Positions 16,190 to 25,353 of a stretch of 64,000 bases of DNA are shown here, one piece after another. A program made the translations under genes and the position numbers. The stretch covers positions 62,001 to 126,000 of the forward strand of contig NZ_LPVY01000022.1 of the NCBI RefSeq assembly GCF_001613805.1. Reading direction: 5' to 3'. The notes below the pieces were generated by a model. It was not told the DNA's origin. It made no database searches and was given only the letters and a program-made list of their open reading frames with translations. The first letter of the stretch is position 1. Every line of letters starts with the position of its first letter. The DNA comes from Thalassospira lucentensis (lineage in GTDB: Bacteria > Pseudomonadota > Alphaproteobacteria > Rhodospirillales > Thalassospiraceae).

Positions 16190-18184
16190 GTGAATACGGA
16201 TAAACGCTACAACCGCAAATCCAGATTGCGCGGCATTGGTGTTGTGTCTGTTTTGCTGATGGGAACGGCGCTTTCGGCCTGTTCGGGAGATAATGTTTTA
16301 TCCGAATTTGGTTTCGGACAGGACAGCGACAGTGCCGCACAGGACGCCTTGGGTGCGAAAATCCCCTATGAAGTCCAGATCGAAGGTATCGACCCGCAGG
16401 AAGAAAAACTGTTAGCTGCGTTACGCGATGTCAGCACGTCGATCCGGCTGCAATCCCGCCCGACGCCATCGCTTGCCGGGCTTGAACGCCGTGCCGAGGA
16501 TGATGTGGAACGGTTTGAAACCGTTTTGCGGTCATTCGGGTTCTATGACGGACAGGTATCGTTCAATATCCGCAAAGCCGAACCCGATGATCAGAATACA
16601 CCGGACGGTGAAAATGGCGGGGAGAGCGATGACATTGTCAGTGCGGCAAGCGAACCGGCAGCCGGCGCACCGGAAGGTGGGGAACAACCCGATCCGGTTG
16701 ATCTGGTTTATCAGATTGATGTCAATCAGCCCTATCTTCTGTCGGAAGTGAAACTGGTTATTGTCCGCCCGGATCATACGACGCGCCGCGAAGCCACGGA
16801 TGAGGAACTGGAACGTACCAATCTGCATCTTGGGCAGCGTGCCGCCGCCGACCCGATCATTCTGGCCGAGCAATATGCGGTTGATTTCATGCGAGATCGC
16901 GGTTTCCCGCTGGTGGAAGCGGGAAAGCGCAAGGTCATTGCCAATACGGCGGAAAAAACCATTTCCGTGACGTACGAGCTGGTCACCGGGCCGGAAGCCA
17001 ATTTTGGCAAGGTCAGTGTCAAAGGAGCCGAGACCGTTGATGAGGATTTCATCGCCGGTTATCGCAGCTGGAAACCGGGGCAGAAATATTCCCCAGAAGA
17101 AGTCCGGACAACGCGCCGTGATCTGGCGCAATCGAACCTGTTTGACAGCGTGATTGTCAAGCCGGTCGGGCCGGTCGCCAAAAATGGTGAAATCCCCGTC
17201 GAGATCGAAGTGCGCGAACGCAAGCATCGTACAATCGGCGGCGGGGTTGATTTTTCAACCGCCGACGGGCCGGGGGCGAATGCGTTCTGGGAAAACCGCA
17301 ATCTGTTCGGGGCGGGTGAACGGCTCAGACTTGGTATCGAAGGATCGGGACAAAGCCAGGGGCTTGAGGCAACATTCCGCAAGCCGCAATTCCTGCAACG
17401 CAGGCAGGCGCTTGTGGCCGATGGATCGGCCAAGAATTACAGCACGGATGCCTATGACGGTGAACTTGTCGAAACCTTTGTCGGGGTTGAACGCAAGATT
17501 GGTGATTACTGGTCTGTCACGCTGGGCCCGACGGCGGAATATTCCGATCTGACCGGGGCTGATTCGCCCAACGAGCAATTCTATCTTGGTGGGTTGCGGG
17601 GTATTTTGCGGCGTGACAGCACGGATAACCCGCTTGATCCGACCGAAGGCAACCGGCTTGAATTCAACGTGTCGCCCTATACCAGTCTGAGCGGTCCGAG
17701 CGCACAATTCACATCCGTTTCATTGAACGGATCGCAATATTTCGCCTTTGACGAAGAAGGCGATTATGTCCTTGCGGGGCGGGGGCGTGCCGGGATGATT
17801 ATCGGTGAAGATCGTTCGGATCTTCCAGCCAACAAACGGTTCTATTCCGGTGGCGGCGGATCGGTTCGCGGTTACGAATATCAGAAAGTCGGGCCACTTG
17901 ACGAGGATGGCGATCCGCTTGGCGGGCGTTCGGTGCTTGAGGCCGGGCTGGAATTCCGGGCACGGGTTACGGAAAGCTTTGGCATCGTGCCATTTATCGA
18001 AGGCGGTAATGTTTTTGAGGCGAGCGACCCCGAAGACCTTGATCTGCTTTGGGCGGCGGGGCTTGGTTTCCGTTATTACACGGCTGTCGGCCCCTTGCGC
18101 TTTGACTTCGCCGTGCCGCTTGATAAGCGTGACAATGTTGATGACGATTTCCAGATTTATCTTAGCCTTGGACAAGCATTTTGA
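16190..18184 (+). CDS. tamA: TamA, outer-membrane translocation and assembly module subunit (lipoprotein-type signal)
   Basis: This Omp85-family outer-membrane protein works with TamB in envelope assembly. The 664-residue form starts at GTG 16190, eight bases after GGGGA; an upstream GTG at 16166 would add 8 residues. A positively charged segment (RKSRLR) precedes a hydrophobic stretch and the lipobox LSAC (Cys31, then Ser), so a lipidated N-terminus is predicted. POTRA repeats occupy about residues 58-340, with an acidic low-complexity insert at about 130-170. The beta-barrel (Bac_surface_Ag type) fills the rest and contains GGGGSVRGYEYQKVGP. The C-terminus ends in Phe. It overlaps tamB by 4 bases. 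Confidence 0.93.
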   Translation: MNTDKRYNRKSRLRGIGVVSVLLMGTALSACSGDNVLSEFGFGQDSDSAAQDALGAKIPYEVQIEGIDPQEEKLLAALRDVSTSIRLQSRPTPSLAGLERRAEDDVERFETVLRSFGFYDGQVSFNIRKAEPDDQNTPDGENGGESDDIVSAASEPAAGAPEGGEQPDPVDLVYQIDVNQPYLLSEVKLVIVRPDHTTRREATDEELERTNLHLGQRAAADPIILAEQYAVDFMRDRGFPLVEAGKRKVIANTAEKTISVTYELVTGPEANFGKVSVKGAETVDEDFIAGYRSWKPGQKYSPEEVRTTRRDLAQSNLFDSVIVKPVGPVAKNGEIPVEIEVRERKHRTIGGGVDFSTADGPGANAFWENRNLFGAGERLRLGIEGSGQSQGLEATFRKPQFLQRRQALVADGSAKNYSTDAYDGELVETFVGVERKIGDYWSVTLGPTAEYSDLTGADSPNEQFYLGGLRGILRRDSTDNPLDPTEGNRLEFNVSPYTSLSGPSAQFTSVSLNGSQYFAFDEEGDYVLAGRGRAGMIIGEDRSDLPANKRFYSGGGGSVRGYEYQKVGPLDEDGDPLGGRSVLEAGLEFRARVTESFGIVPFIEGGNVFEASDPEDLDLLWAAGLGFRYYTAVGPLRFDFAVPLDKRDNVDDDFQIYLSLGQAF

Positions 18185-21100
18185 CGTTGCCTGACGATCC
18201 CAAACCATCCGGAACCACCAAACGCGGAAAGGTTGCCAAATGGGCGCGACGTGGCGCGATTGCGTTTGCGTGCCTGTTGCTGCTGATGATCGCGATTGTC
18301 GGCATTGCGGGAACCGGGCCGGTATTGCGTGCGATAACGCCGTGGTTGAACACCACGGTGGCAGAGGCGATAGAGGGCGATTTCGAACTGGGCCGGATCG
18401 AGGGCAGCCTTTGGACGGGGCTTTCGCTTGACCGGCTGTCGATGTCGATGCCGTCAAATGGCCTGGCCGTGGATGTCAGTCAGTTCGGGTTTGACTGGTC
18501 CCCGCTGGCCCTTTTGGGTGGGACGCTTCGTATTGATCGGATTGAAAGTGCCGCGATTGATGTCGTTCTGCCCGATATGTCGGGATCGGAAGACGCGGTC
18601 GAGGAAGAAGAAACCGCGTCGGGCGGTTTTGCGCCGCCGCTTGCCATTGAACTTGGCAAGCTGGCGCTTGGCAATGTGCGTATTTCCGACCCGGCCAGTG
18701 GCAAAAGCTTTGAATATGGTCTAAGCGCCAGTGCGGCAATTCGCGAAAACCTTGAAGCGGCCTTGTCGCTTGATCTGCAACCGCTTGATGACAGCATCGA
18801 CCATTTGAAGGCTGATATTGATTTTGATGGCGATGAGCAGAGGTTGAAAGCTGACATTGACGGCAAGCTTGATCGTGCAGGGCTGGTGATGACCCTTGCC
18901 GGGCTGGCACCCGAAGATGCGCCAAATGTCACGATCAGCCTTAAGGGCGATGGCCCGGCGACAGGCTGGAAAGGGCGGATCGAACTTGCGGCAAGTGATC
19001 TGATGACGCTTGGTGGTGATCTGGGGCTCCGGTTGGAGGAAAGCCGGATCGGGTTTGACCTTGATGGTGTTCTGGCAACGCAGGGCGACCTTGCCGGGCA
19101 GCTTCCGGAACCGTTGCGGGGCGATGTCGATTTGGGGATTGGCGGGCAGTTTGATGCGGATGCCAGTATTCTGTCGATCACGCGCGGTGATATCGCGAAA
19201 TCCGGATTTGCGACGATTGCAGCCACGACGGAAATCAATTTTGATGACAGCACGGTTCTGGCCGATTTGCGCGGTGATATCGATCCGGCGGTATCGGGCC
19301 TGATCGAGGATGCTGTGACATGGGGCGGGCTTGATTTGACCGCGCATGCCGAAGGGCCGCTTGAATTGCCCGATGTGACCGTAATGCTGCGCGGGGATCA
19401 GGTTGCGACACCGTTATCAACCATCGGAACATTGGCACTTGATGCCGATCTGCGCGGGGATGAAGACGGGTTTTCTGTTCAAAGCCGGATCGATGTTTCG
19501 GGCAATGAATGGCAGGATGCCGATCTTAGCGCGATGCTGGGCACTACGCAGCAGGTTGCCCTTGATGCGGAAATTGCACCGGATTTCAGCAAGTTTGCCC
19601 TTGGCAAAATCAATATCACGACGCCGGGTATTTCGGTTAACGGCAAGACCGATATCAATGACGTGATGGCGGTGACGGATGGCGAATTGATTGCCGATAT
19701 CCGTGACCTTGCGATTTTTGCACCGATTTCGGGCCTTGATCTGGTCGGGACGGGACAGGTCGCGATAAGCGATCTTGCATGGTCGGTTGAGCAGGGTGGT
19801 ACGGCTAGTATTGCAATCAAGGCCGATCAGACCGGGTTTGGTATTGCCGATCTTGACCGTATTGTCGGTCTGAGTCCCACCATTGATGGCAAGCTTGCGG
19901 TCAGTGATGCATTTGATCTGTCGATCACACTTGATCAGATTGCCACCGCGATGGTTTCTGGCCCGGCGCAAATCGATATTTCAAATGAATTCAGCAATTT
20001 GTCAGTCAAATCTGATCTTTCGGTTCAGCCTGGTGTGGTGCCGCCCGATATTGGTGTTTCCATCGCCCCGGCGACGCTTGCGATCAATCTTGACGGGGAT
20101 ATCGCGGCACCGGCGGGAACGATCAAGCTTGCGACACCATCGGTTCTGGCGGGTGGGCAGAAGTTTGAAAAGCTTGATCTTGAGACGGAATTGCGCTGGT
20201 CCGATCAGGCGGTATTGTCGCTGATCAACAAGGCCGGGTTTGGTTTGATGGGGCGCAATTACGATCTGGCGGCAGATGTGGTTTTGCCCGCAGATGGTTT
20301 GCGGGTGGATAATATTGCCCTGACGGGTGAACGGCTTGAACTTGTCGGTAGCTTGATGTTGCCAGATTATGCCGTGCCGATGCGTGGCAAGCTTTCGGTG
20401 CGTAAACTGGATGCGGTGATGCTGTCTGATTTCGGGGCGCCGGTGACGAATGGTGCGTTAATGGCGGATGTGGCGTTTGTACCGAAATCGGGTCAGCAAC
20501 AGATTGATGTGAATGCGAATATCAAAGGCATTCGGCTTGCCGCCGAAGAAGGTGCGGAGCAACCTGCGATCGAGGATGTCGTTCTGGCGGGATCGATCCT
20601 GAACGCGTTTGAAAAGCCCGGCTTTGATTTGGCCCTGAACGGGCGTGATATTCGTTTTGTGCCGCTTGCCATTGATCAGTTGCAGACCGAGGTTAGCGGC
20701 GATCTTTCGGCTATCGGGATTGCGATGAATGCAAACGGGCAGCTTCGCGATACCATTTCGGTCAAGCTTGATAGCGATATGGAACTTGGTCTTTCAGACG
20801 GGATCAATGTTCGTGCCGATCAGCTTGATATCAGTATCGGTAGCCAGAACATCGCCCTTCGTGAGCCACTGCTATTTACCCAGACCGAAAACGGACAGCA
20901 GAAACTTGACGCGGCATTGAATGTCGGTGCCGGGCAGGTAACGGCTAAACTTGACCATTGGCCAAAGCGCAATTTTGCCGCCAATGCGCAAATTGCGGAG
21001 CTTGTGCTGGGGCCGTGGGGGGAGATGTTCGGGTTAAGCGGGCTGGATGGTACAATGAATGTGACCGCCGATATATCCGAAGCGTCCGGGCAATTGCCGA

Positions 21101-22599
21101 TTGCGACCGTCAAGGGCGGAATTGAAAACATTACGACGGCGGCTGTAAAGGATATGGCGCCGTTTGGGATGGTGCTTGATCTGGCGTTGCAGGACGGTCA
21201 GTTTGACGGCAATGCCACCCTTGGCAATGAAGAGGCACAGATTGTCGAGGCGCGTGGTACCGTGCCTTTGGGTGTTTCCATCCTCAAACAGGATTTCACA
21301 CTGGACCCCGATGCGCCGATTGATGCACAGGTCAAGGTGGACGGCGAAATTGCACAATTCTGGCCTTATGTCCCGGCACCTGATCATGTGATGTCCGGGC
21401 ATCTCAAACTGGATGTGGTTGCCAAGGGAACGCTTGATGCGCTTGACTGGAATGGCGATATCGCCCTGTCTGACGGGGCATATGAGCATCTGGAATATGG
21501 CACGCTGTTGAAGCAGATCACGATCAATGGTGACTTTGATCAGAACGGTTTGCGGGTGCCGGAAATTACGGCAACGGATGGCGGGAATGGCCGGATCAGT
21601 GGCTCGGCCGAGGTGACACTGGATGACGATCCGGTGGTCAGTTACAAGGCGGAGCTTAAGATTGATAACGCAGCCCTGTCGCGCAAGGATGAGCTGCAAT
21701 TCTGGGCGGATGTGAACACATCTGTCACCGGGACCGAAAAAACCGCCGATATCAAAAGCAATGTAACGCTTCGCCGTGGTGAAGTGGACCTGACACTTGC
21801 GCTGCCTGCGTCGGTTTCGACCCTTGATGTCGAGAATATCGAGGACGCCAAGCAGCGCGAGGAAGAAGAGGAAAAGAAAAAAGCGGCATCGGGTTTTGTC
21901 GGCAATCTGGATGTGACGGTTGATATTCCGGGGCGTTTGTTTGTGCGCGGGCGGGGGCTTGATTCCGAATGGGGTGGCAAGCTTGATATCAGCGGGACAA
22001 CCGCAGAGCCGATCATTGTCGGGCAATTGCAGGCGCTTCGCGGGCAGCTGGATATCATTGGCAAGACATTCGTGATCAAGGATTCCAAGATCACGTTTTC
22101 GGGTGCAACACCGCCCGATCCATTGTTGGACATTGAAGGGGTCTATACCACCGACGACCTGACGGTGACGGCCGGGTTCCAGGGACCGGCAAGCGATCCG
22201 GAACTGGTTCTGACATCCAACCCATCCCTGCCGGAGGACGAAATCCTGTCGCAGGTGCTGTTTGGCAAATCGCAGGGAAGCCTGAGTGCGATTGAGGCGG
22301 TCCAGCTTGCCAGTGCGGTGAACGAGCTTTCGGGCGGGGGCGGCGGACTTGATATCGTCGGTTCGGTGCGTCGCTTTATCGGGGCGGATGTTTTGCAGGT
22401 GGGCGGTGGCGAAGACGGCCCGAACGTCAAGGTGGGTAAATACCTGACGGACGGGGTCTATGTCGGCACCAAGACCGGCACGACCCCGGGGTCAAGCGGT
22501 GTCGAGGTCGAGATTGAATTGACGCCAAATATCAGCGTGACCAGCGAAACCACCGAAATCGACAGCAAAGCCGGTGTTCAGTTCCGGCTGGATTACTGA
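18181..22599 (+). CDS. tamB: TamB, inner-membrane-anchored translocation and assembly subunit
   Basis: The 1472-residue protein has a cytoplasmic basic N-terminus, a single membrane anchor (about residues 23-45, IAFACLLLLMIAIVGIAGTG) and a long repetitive beta-rich periplasmic region of AsmA/DUF490 type. The C-terminal DUF490 domain contains GQLQALRGQLDIIGKTFVIKD, IEGVYTTDDLTVTAGFQGPASDPELVLTSNPSLPEDEILSQVLFGKS-type sequence (split here by function), and ends VQFRLDY. It bridges the periplasm to TamA and probably conducts lipids or aids outer-membrane protein insertion. The start is TTG 18181 overlapping the tamA stop. A charged KQREEEEEKKKAA segment lies near residue 1220. The last 7 bases overlap the convergent kinase gene. 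Confidence 0.95.
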   Translation: MTLPDDPKPSGTTKRGKVAKWARRGAIAFACLLLLMIAIVGIAGTGPVLRAITPWLNTTVAEAIEGDFELGRIEGSLWTGLSLDRLSMSMPSNGLAVDVSQFGFDWSPLALLGGTLRIDRIESAAIDVVLPDMSGSEDAVEEEETASGGFAPPLAIELGKLALGNVRISDPASGKSFEYGLSASAAIRENLEAALSLDLQPLDDSIDHLKADIDFDGDEQRLKADIDGKLDRAGLVMTLAGLAPEDAPNVTISLKGDGPATGWKGRIELAASDLMTLGGDLGLRLEESRIGFDLDGVLATQGDLAGQLPEPLRGDVDLGIGGQFDADASILSITRGDIAKSGFATIAATTEINFDDSTVLADLRGDIDPAVSGLIEDAVTWGGLDLTAHAEGPLELPDVTVMLRGDQVATPLSTIGTLALDADLRGDEDGFSVQSRIDVSGNEWQDADLSAMLGTTQQVALDAEIAPDFSKFALGKINITTPGISVNGKTDINDVMAVTDGELIADIRDLAIFAPISGLDLVGTGQVAISDLAWSVEQGGTASIAIKADQTGFGIADLDRIVGLSPTIDGKLAVSDAFDLSITLDQIATAMVSGPAQIDISNEFSNLSVKSDLSVQPGVVPPDIGVSIAPATLAINLDGDIAAPAGTIKLATPSVLAGGQKFEKLDLETELRWSDQAVLSLINKAGFGLMGRNYDLAADVVLPADGLRVDNIALTGERLELVGSLMLPDYAVPMRGKLSVRKLDAVMLSDFGAPVTNGALMADVAFVPKSGQQQIDVNANIKGIRLAAEEGAEQPAIEDVVLAGSILNAFEKPGFDLALNGRDIRFVPLAIDQLQTEVSGDLSAIGIAMNANGQLRDTISVKLDSDMELGLSDGINVRADQLDISIGSQNIALREPLLFTQTENGQQKLDAALNVGAGQVTAKLDHWPKRNFAANAQIAELVLGPWGEMFGLSGLDGTMNVTADISEASGQLPIATVKGGIENITTAAVKDMAPFGMVLDLALQDGQFDGNATLGNEEAQIVEARGTVPLGVSILKQDFTLDPDAPIDAQVKVDGEIAQFWPYVPAPDHVMSGHLKLDVVAKGTLDALDWNGDIALSDGAYEHLEYGTLLKQITINGDFDQNGLRVPEITATDGGNGRISGSAEVTLDDDPVVSYKAELKIDNAALSRKDELQFWADVNTSVTGTEKTADIKSNVTLRRGEVDLTLALPASVSTLDVENIEDAKQREEEEEKKKAASGFVGNLDVTVDIPGRLFVRGRGLDSEWGGKLDISGTTAEPIIVGQLQALRGQLDIIGKTFVIKDSKITFSGATPPDPLLDIEGVYTTDDLTVTAGFQGPASDPELVLTSNPSLPEDEILSQVLFGKSQGSLSAIEAVQLASAVNELSGGGGGLDIVGSVRRFIGADVLQVGGGEDGPNVKVGKYLTDGVYVGTKTGTTPGSSGVEVEIELTPNISVTSETTEIDSKAGVQFRLDY

Positions 22600-23543
22600 T
22601 CAAGTTTGATATCGCTGATATCAACAAGCGCGCCGCGCCGTGAAATCACGCGACCAGCGACCTTTTGCGCAACGGCAATGGCGGCAGGCACATCGCGCCC
22701 GGCATTGCGGGCGGCAAGGTATGATCCGTTAAAGGAATCCCCGGCCGAGGTCGTATCGATGATATCGGTGACCTTGGGCGGCGTTACGGTGCCGCTTTCG
22801 CCGTCCCTGATCGAATAAAAGGTCGGTTCACCACCGCATTTGACAACAACCTCGTCCGCGCCCAGCGAATGCCAGCGTTTGGCGGTGGCAGAAGGCGTTG
22901 CATCGCCAAACAGCGCGCTGTCGTCGTCAAATGTCGGCAGGACGGTGTGGCAATGAGGCGCAATCGCCAGATAGGTTGCCACTGCATCGTCCTGATCGGC
23001 CCAAAGGCGCGGCCGATGATTGGTGTCAAAGCAGACTTTGCCGCCCTGTTTGGCAAAATCCCTGGCAATGCTGATCAGGGTCTGGCGATCCTTTTCAGAC
23101 AGGATTGCCAGTGTGATACCCGAAAGATACAGGCAATCGAACCCGCCAAGCGCATCGCGCAACACGGTATCGTGGCCGCCCTGAAGCATCTGTTTGGCGG
23201 CGGCATTATTGCGCCAGTAGGAAAAGCTGCGTTCACCGGTTTCATCGGTCTGGATGGCATAAAGACCGGGCAGGGCGCCATCAATCCGGCGGACCAGTGT
23301 CGTGTCGATATTATCGTTCTGCCAGGCGGCAATCATCGCGTCGCTATAGGGATCCGTACCCAGTGCCGTGATGTAGGAAACATCGGTATCAGGCGTTGCA
23401 AGCAGGCGGCTGGTGCGTGCCATATAGGTCGCACCATTAAGCGTATCACCGGCAAAGCCGAGATTGGCTGCGCCAAAAATGCTGCCGGGGGATGTTCCGG
23501 CAAGCTCGATCATGCATTCGCCGATAAAGGCAGTACGGGTCAT
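22593..23543 (-). CDS. kdgK: PfkB-family sugar kinase, probable 2-dehydro-3-deoxygluconokinase
   Basis: The 316-residue protein is a ribokinase-family kinase. It shows the N-terminal FIGECMIELAG and GFAGDTLNGATYMARTSR substrate region, CFDTNHRPRLW at 171-181 (the KdgK motif) and DTTSAGDSFNGSYLAARNAG with catalytic Asp269. KdgK phosphorylates KDG to KDPG with ATP. It follows the HexR-like gene after 28 bases in the same direction, so they form an operon. HexR proteins sense KDPG in other bacteria, which fits this pairing. No KDPG aldolase is in the window. The symbol is a family-based assignment. Confidence 0.82.
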   Translation of the reverse strand: MTRTAFIGECMIELAGTSPGSIFGAANLGFAGDTLNGATYMARTSRLLATPDTDVSYITALGTDPYSDAMIAAWQNDNIDTTLVRRIDGALPGLYAIQTDETGERSFSYWRNNAAAKQMLQGGHDTVLRDALGGFDCLYLSGITLAILSEKDRQTLISIARDFAKQGGKVCFDTNHRPRLWADQDDAVATYLAIAPHCHTVLPTFDDDSALFGDATPSATAKRWHSLGADEVVVKCGGEPTFYSIRDGESGTVTPPKVTDIIDTTSAGDSFNGSYLAARNAGRDVPAAIAVAQKVAGRVISRRGALVDISDIKLDQ

Positions 23544-23571
23544 TGGGGCCTCGATGGGGATGGTGGCGTAA

Positions 23572-24456
23572 TTAGTCGCCGATAGGCTGGCGGCCGGTCG
23601 GCGGATTGAGAGTCAGCAAAGATGACCTGATCCGGCGAAGTTTTTCAAGTGTTCGGTCCGGCGTGCGCCGGGCAACCGCGGTGGCAATGATATCGATGGT
23701 TGCCAGAAAAACATGCCGGGTGGCCGTTGGCTTATAAATATCAGGGTTTTCAGGCATATCAATGCCAATCACAAGGTCGCTTTCGGCGGCAAGCGGACTT
23801 TGCGGGTGGGTCATGGAGATGACCTTTGCGCCATATTGGCGGGCAATGGCGGCACTGTGGATCAGTTCGGTCGGTCGGCCGCTGGTGGAGATGGCAAAAA
23901 GAACATCCTCCTCGCCAAAGGTCGATGCCAGCATGCGCTGAAGGTAGCCATCACTTTGGGCCTGTGCGGGAATGCCAAGGCGGAAAAACCGGTTGGCGGC
24001 ATCAAAGGCAACCGTCGTGGAGCCGCCGCCGACCCCCATAAAGGCGATCTGGCGGGCATTGGCCAGAATATCGGCGGCCCTGTCGATTTCGGTGCTTGAA
24101 AGCTGTTCGCGCAGCAAGCGCAGATTATCGACGATCACGCCCAGCACGTGATTGGAAAGCACGTCGGCGGCAGTTGTATCGTCGGCAAGGTCCTCGGGCG
24201 CCAGATATTGCATGCTGACCGCAAGGTTCTGTGCCAGCCGTATTTTAAAATCGCGAAATCCGTCACAGCCAAGGGTCCGGCAAAACCGGATCACGGTCGG
24301 TTCGCTGACGCCAACGTTTTGCGCAAGATCGGAAAGGGCGATGGTGGTGACGTCCTGCAGGTGATCCTGAACGTAGTCGGCAACCCGCTGTTCACGTGCG
24401 GGAAAGGTACCGGCCTTTCGACGCAGGAGGCTGATGATATCGACAGTAGGTTGCAT
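23572..24456 (-). CDS. RpiR-family transcriptional regulator, HexR-like
   Basis: The 294-residue protein has an N-terminal HTH_6 domain (residues 1-80) with SEPTVIRFCRTLGCDGFRDFKIRLAQ. A SIS sugar-phosphate-binding domain (about 125-260) holds FMGVGGGSTTVAFDAANRFFRLGIP, FAISTSGRPTELI and DMPENPDIYKPTATR. These blocks resemble HexR of gammaproteobacteria. Three HexR-like palindromes lie in the divergent promoter region. It probably represses its own kdgK operon and the TRAP operon until a sugar phosphate such as KDPG accumulates (inference). Confidence 0.88.
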   Translation of the reverse strand: MQPTVDIISLLRRKAGTFPAREQRVADYVQDHLQDVTTIALSDLAQNVGVSEPTVIRFCRTLGCDGFRDFKIRLAQNLAVSMQYLAPEDLADDTTAADVLSNHVLGVIVDNLRLLREQLSSTEIDRAADILANARQIAFMGVGGGSTTVAFDAANRFFRLGIPAQAQSDGYLQRMLASTFGEEDVLFAISTSGRPTELIHSAAIARQYGAKVISMTHPQSPLAAESDLVIGIDMPENPDIYKPTATRHVFLATIDIIATAVARRTPDRTLEKLRRIRSSLLTLNPPTGRQPIGD

Positions 24457-24680
24457 GCGAGCGTTCCGATCATTCTCGAATATGAGGTGCTGTTGTCGGC
24501 ACCCCGCTGATAAATATCACTTTTTGGTTTGCTGGCGATAGCTTCGATCTTGGTCCCCAGATTATCCATCCTGCCGGATTTAACCGTAAAGCGGGTAGGG
24601 CGTTGATTGCCGAATTGTTTGATCGCCGTTGTTGTCTTCCGGTGGTTTTGGGTGGGTAGCCCAAACAATATAGGTAAAAA

Positions 24681-24695
24681 TGTAGTTTAACTACC
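24681..24695. promoter_or_regulatory. HexR-like operator 1
   Basis: TGTAGTTTAACTACC is an imperfect 15-bp palindrome of the form TGTAG-N5-CTACA, close to the HexR box described in gammaproteobacteria (TGTAATTAAATTACA). It is centred 74 bases upstream of operator 2, close to seven helical turns. Confidence 0.6.
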
Positions 24696-24754
24696 TATAA
24701 TGTCATTGTTCGCGGATCATTCGTGGTGATATTTGCAATTATGACTCAAAAATA

Positions 24755-24769
24755 TGTAGACAAGCTACA
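24755..24769. promoter_or_regulatory. HexR-like operator 2
   Basis: TGTAGACAAGCTACA has perfect 5-bp arms and is the best of the three sites. It is centred 30 bases from operator 3, near three helical turns. Confidence 0.65.
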
Positions 24770-24784
24770 AAAATATCCTCAGGA

Positions 24785-24799
24785 TGTAGAAAAATTACA
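24785..24799. promoter_or_regulatory. HexR-like operator 3
   Basis: TGTAGAAAAATTACA lies 32 bases before the dctQ start codon, where a bound repressor would block transcription or initiation. One mismatch separates its arms from perfect symmetry. Confidence 0.6.
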
Positions 24800-24831
24800 T
24801 AAAACATTCATCAGCGGAGAGATTAAGTAAG

Positions 24832-25353
24832 ATGGCGCTGCGCCGTGTTGAAACCACAGCCGCAATGATCAGCCGGTCGCTAAACTGGGTGGTCGAACGT
24901 GTGATTGCCGTCCTGATGCTGGCCCTTGTGCTGGATGTCTGGCTGGGCGTAATTGATCGTTACATTTTCCACTGGCAACTGCCCTGGCCCGAAGAACTTG
25001 CGCGCTACCTGATGATCTGGGCGGCACTTTTGGCGGTGTCGGCCGGGATTGCCCGGCGCGAACATATCGGCATCGGGATGTTTATCCTTAACACGCCGAT
25101 GCCCGTGCAGCGCACGGTTCTGTTCTGTGTCGATCTGATTGCGCTATGTGCATTTCTGTATCTGGCGATTTACGGCTTTGATTTTGCCGCGGGCGGTATG
25201 CGCCGTCAGGCGATGATCTTTGGCATGACGCTGGCACTGCCTTATGCCGCGGTGCCGGTTGCATCCCTTCTTGCTGCCATTCAGTTATTGCTGGTCGCGC
25301 TTCGCGATCAGGGCCGCTTCGTTCCCATTGATCTCGCGGAGGGCGCAGAATGA
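24832..25353 (+). CDS. TRAP transporter small permease (DctQ family)
   Basis: The 173-residue protein has four predicted helices, near residues 15-38 (VIAVLMLALVLDVWLGV), 55-70, 90-112 and 130-150. It carries the family block WQLPWPEELARYLMIWAALLAVSAGIARREHIGIGMF. It opens the TRAP operon. The ATG at 24832 comes after GGAGAGATTAAGTAAG. It overlaps the large permease gene by four bases (ATGA). The operators upstream suggest sugar-acid-linked regulation. Confidence 0.92.
   Translation: MALRRVETTAAMISRSLNWVVERVIAVLMLALVLDVWLGVIDRYIFHWQLPWPEELARYLMIWAALLAVSAGIARREHIGIGMFILNTPMPVQRTVLFCVDLIALCAFLYLAIYGFDFAAGGMRRQAMIFGMTLALPYAAVPVASLLAAIQLLLVALRDQGRFVPIDLAEGAE

Larger units (their letters stand above)
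24457..24831. promoter_or_regulatory. Divergent regulatory region between the HexR-like gene and the second TRAP operon
   Basis: No gene is seen in this 375-base gap. The half nearest the TRAP operon is AT-rich and carries three palindromic sites, listed separately. The half nearest the regulator gene (24457-24680) shows no clear repeat. Promoters for both directions must lie here. Confidence 0.6.
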
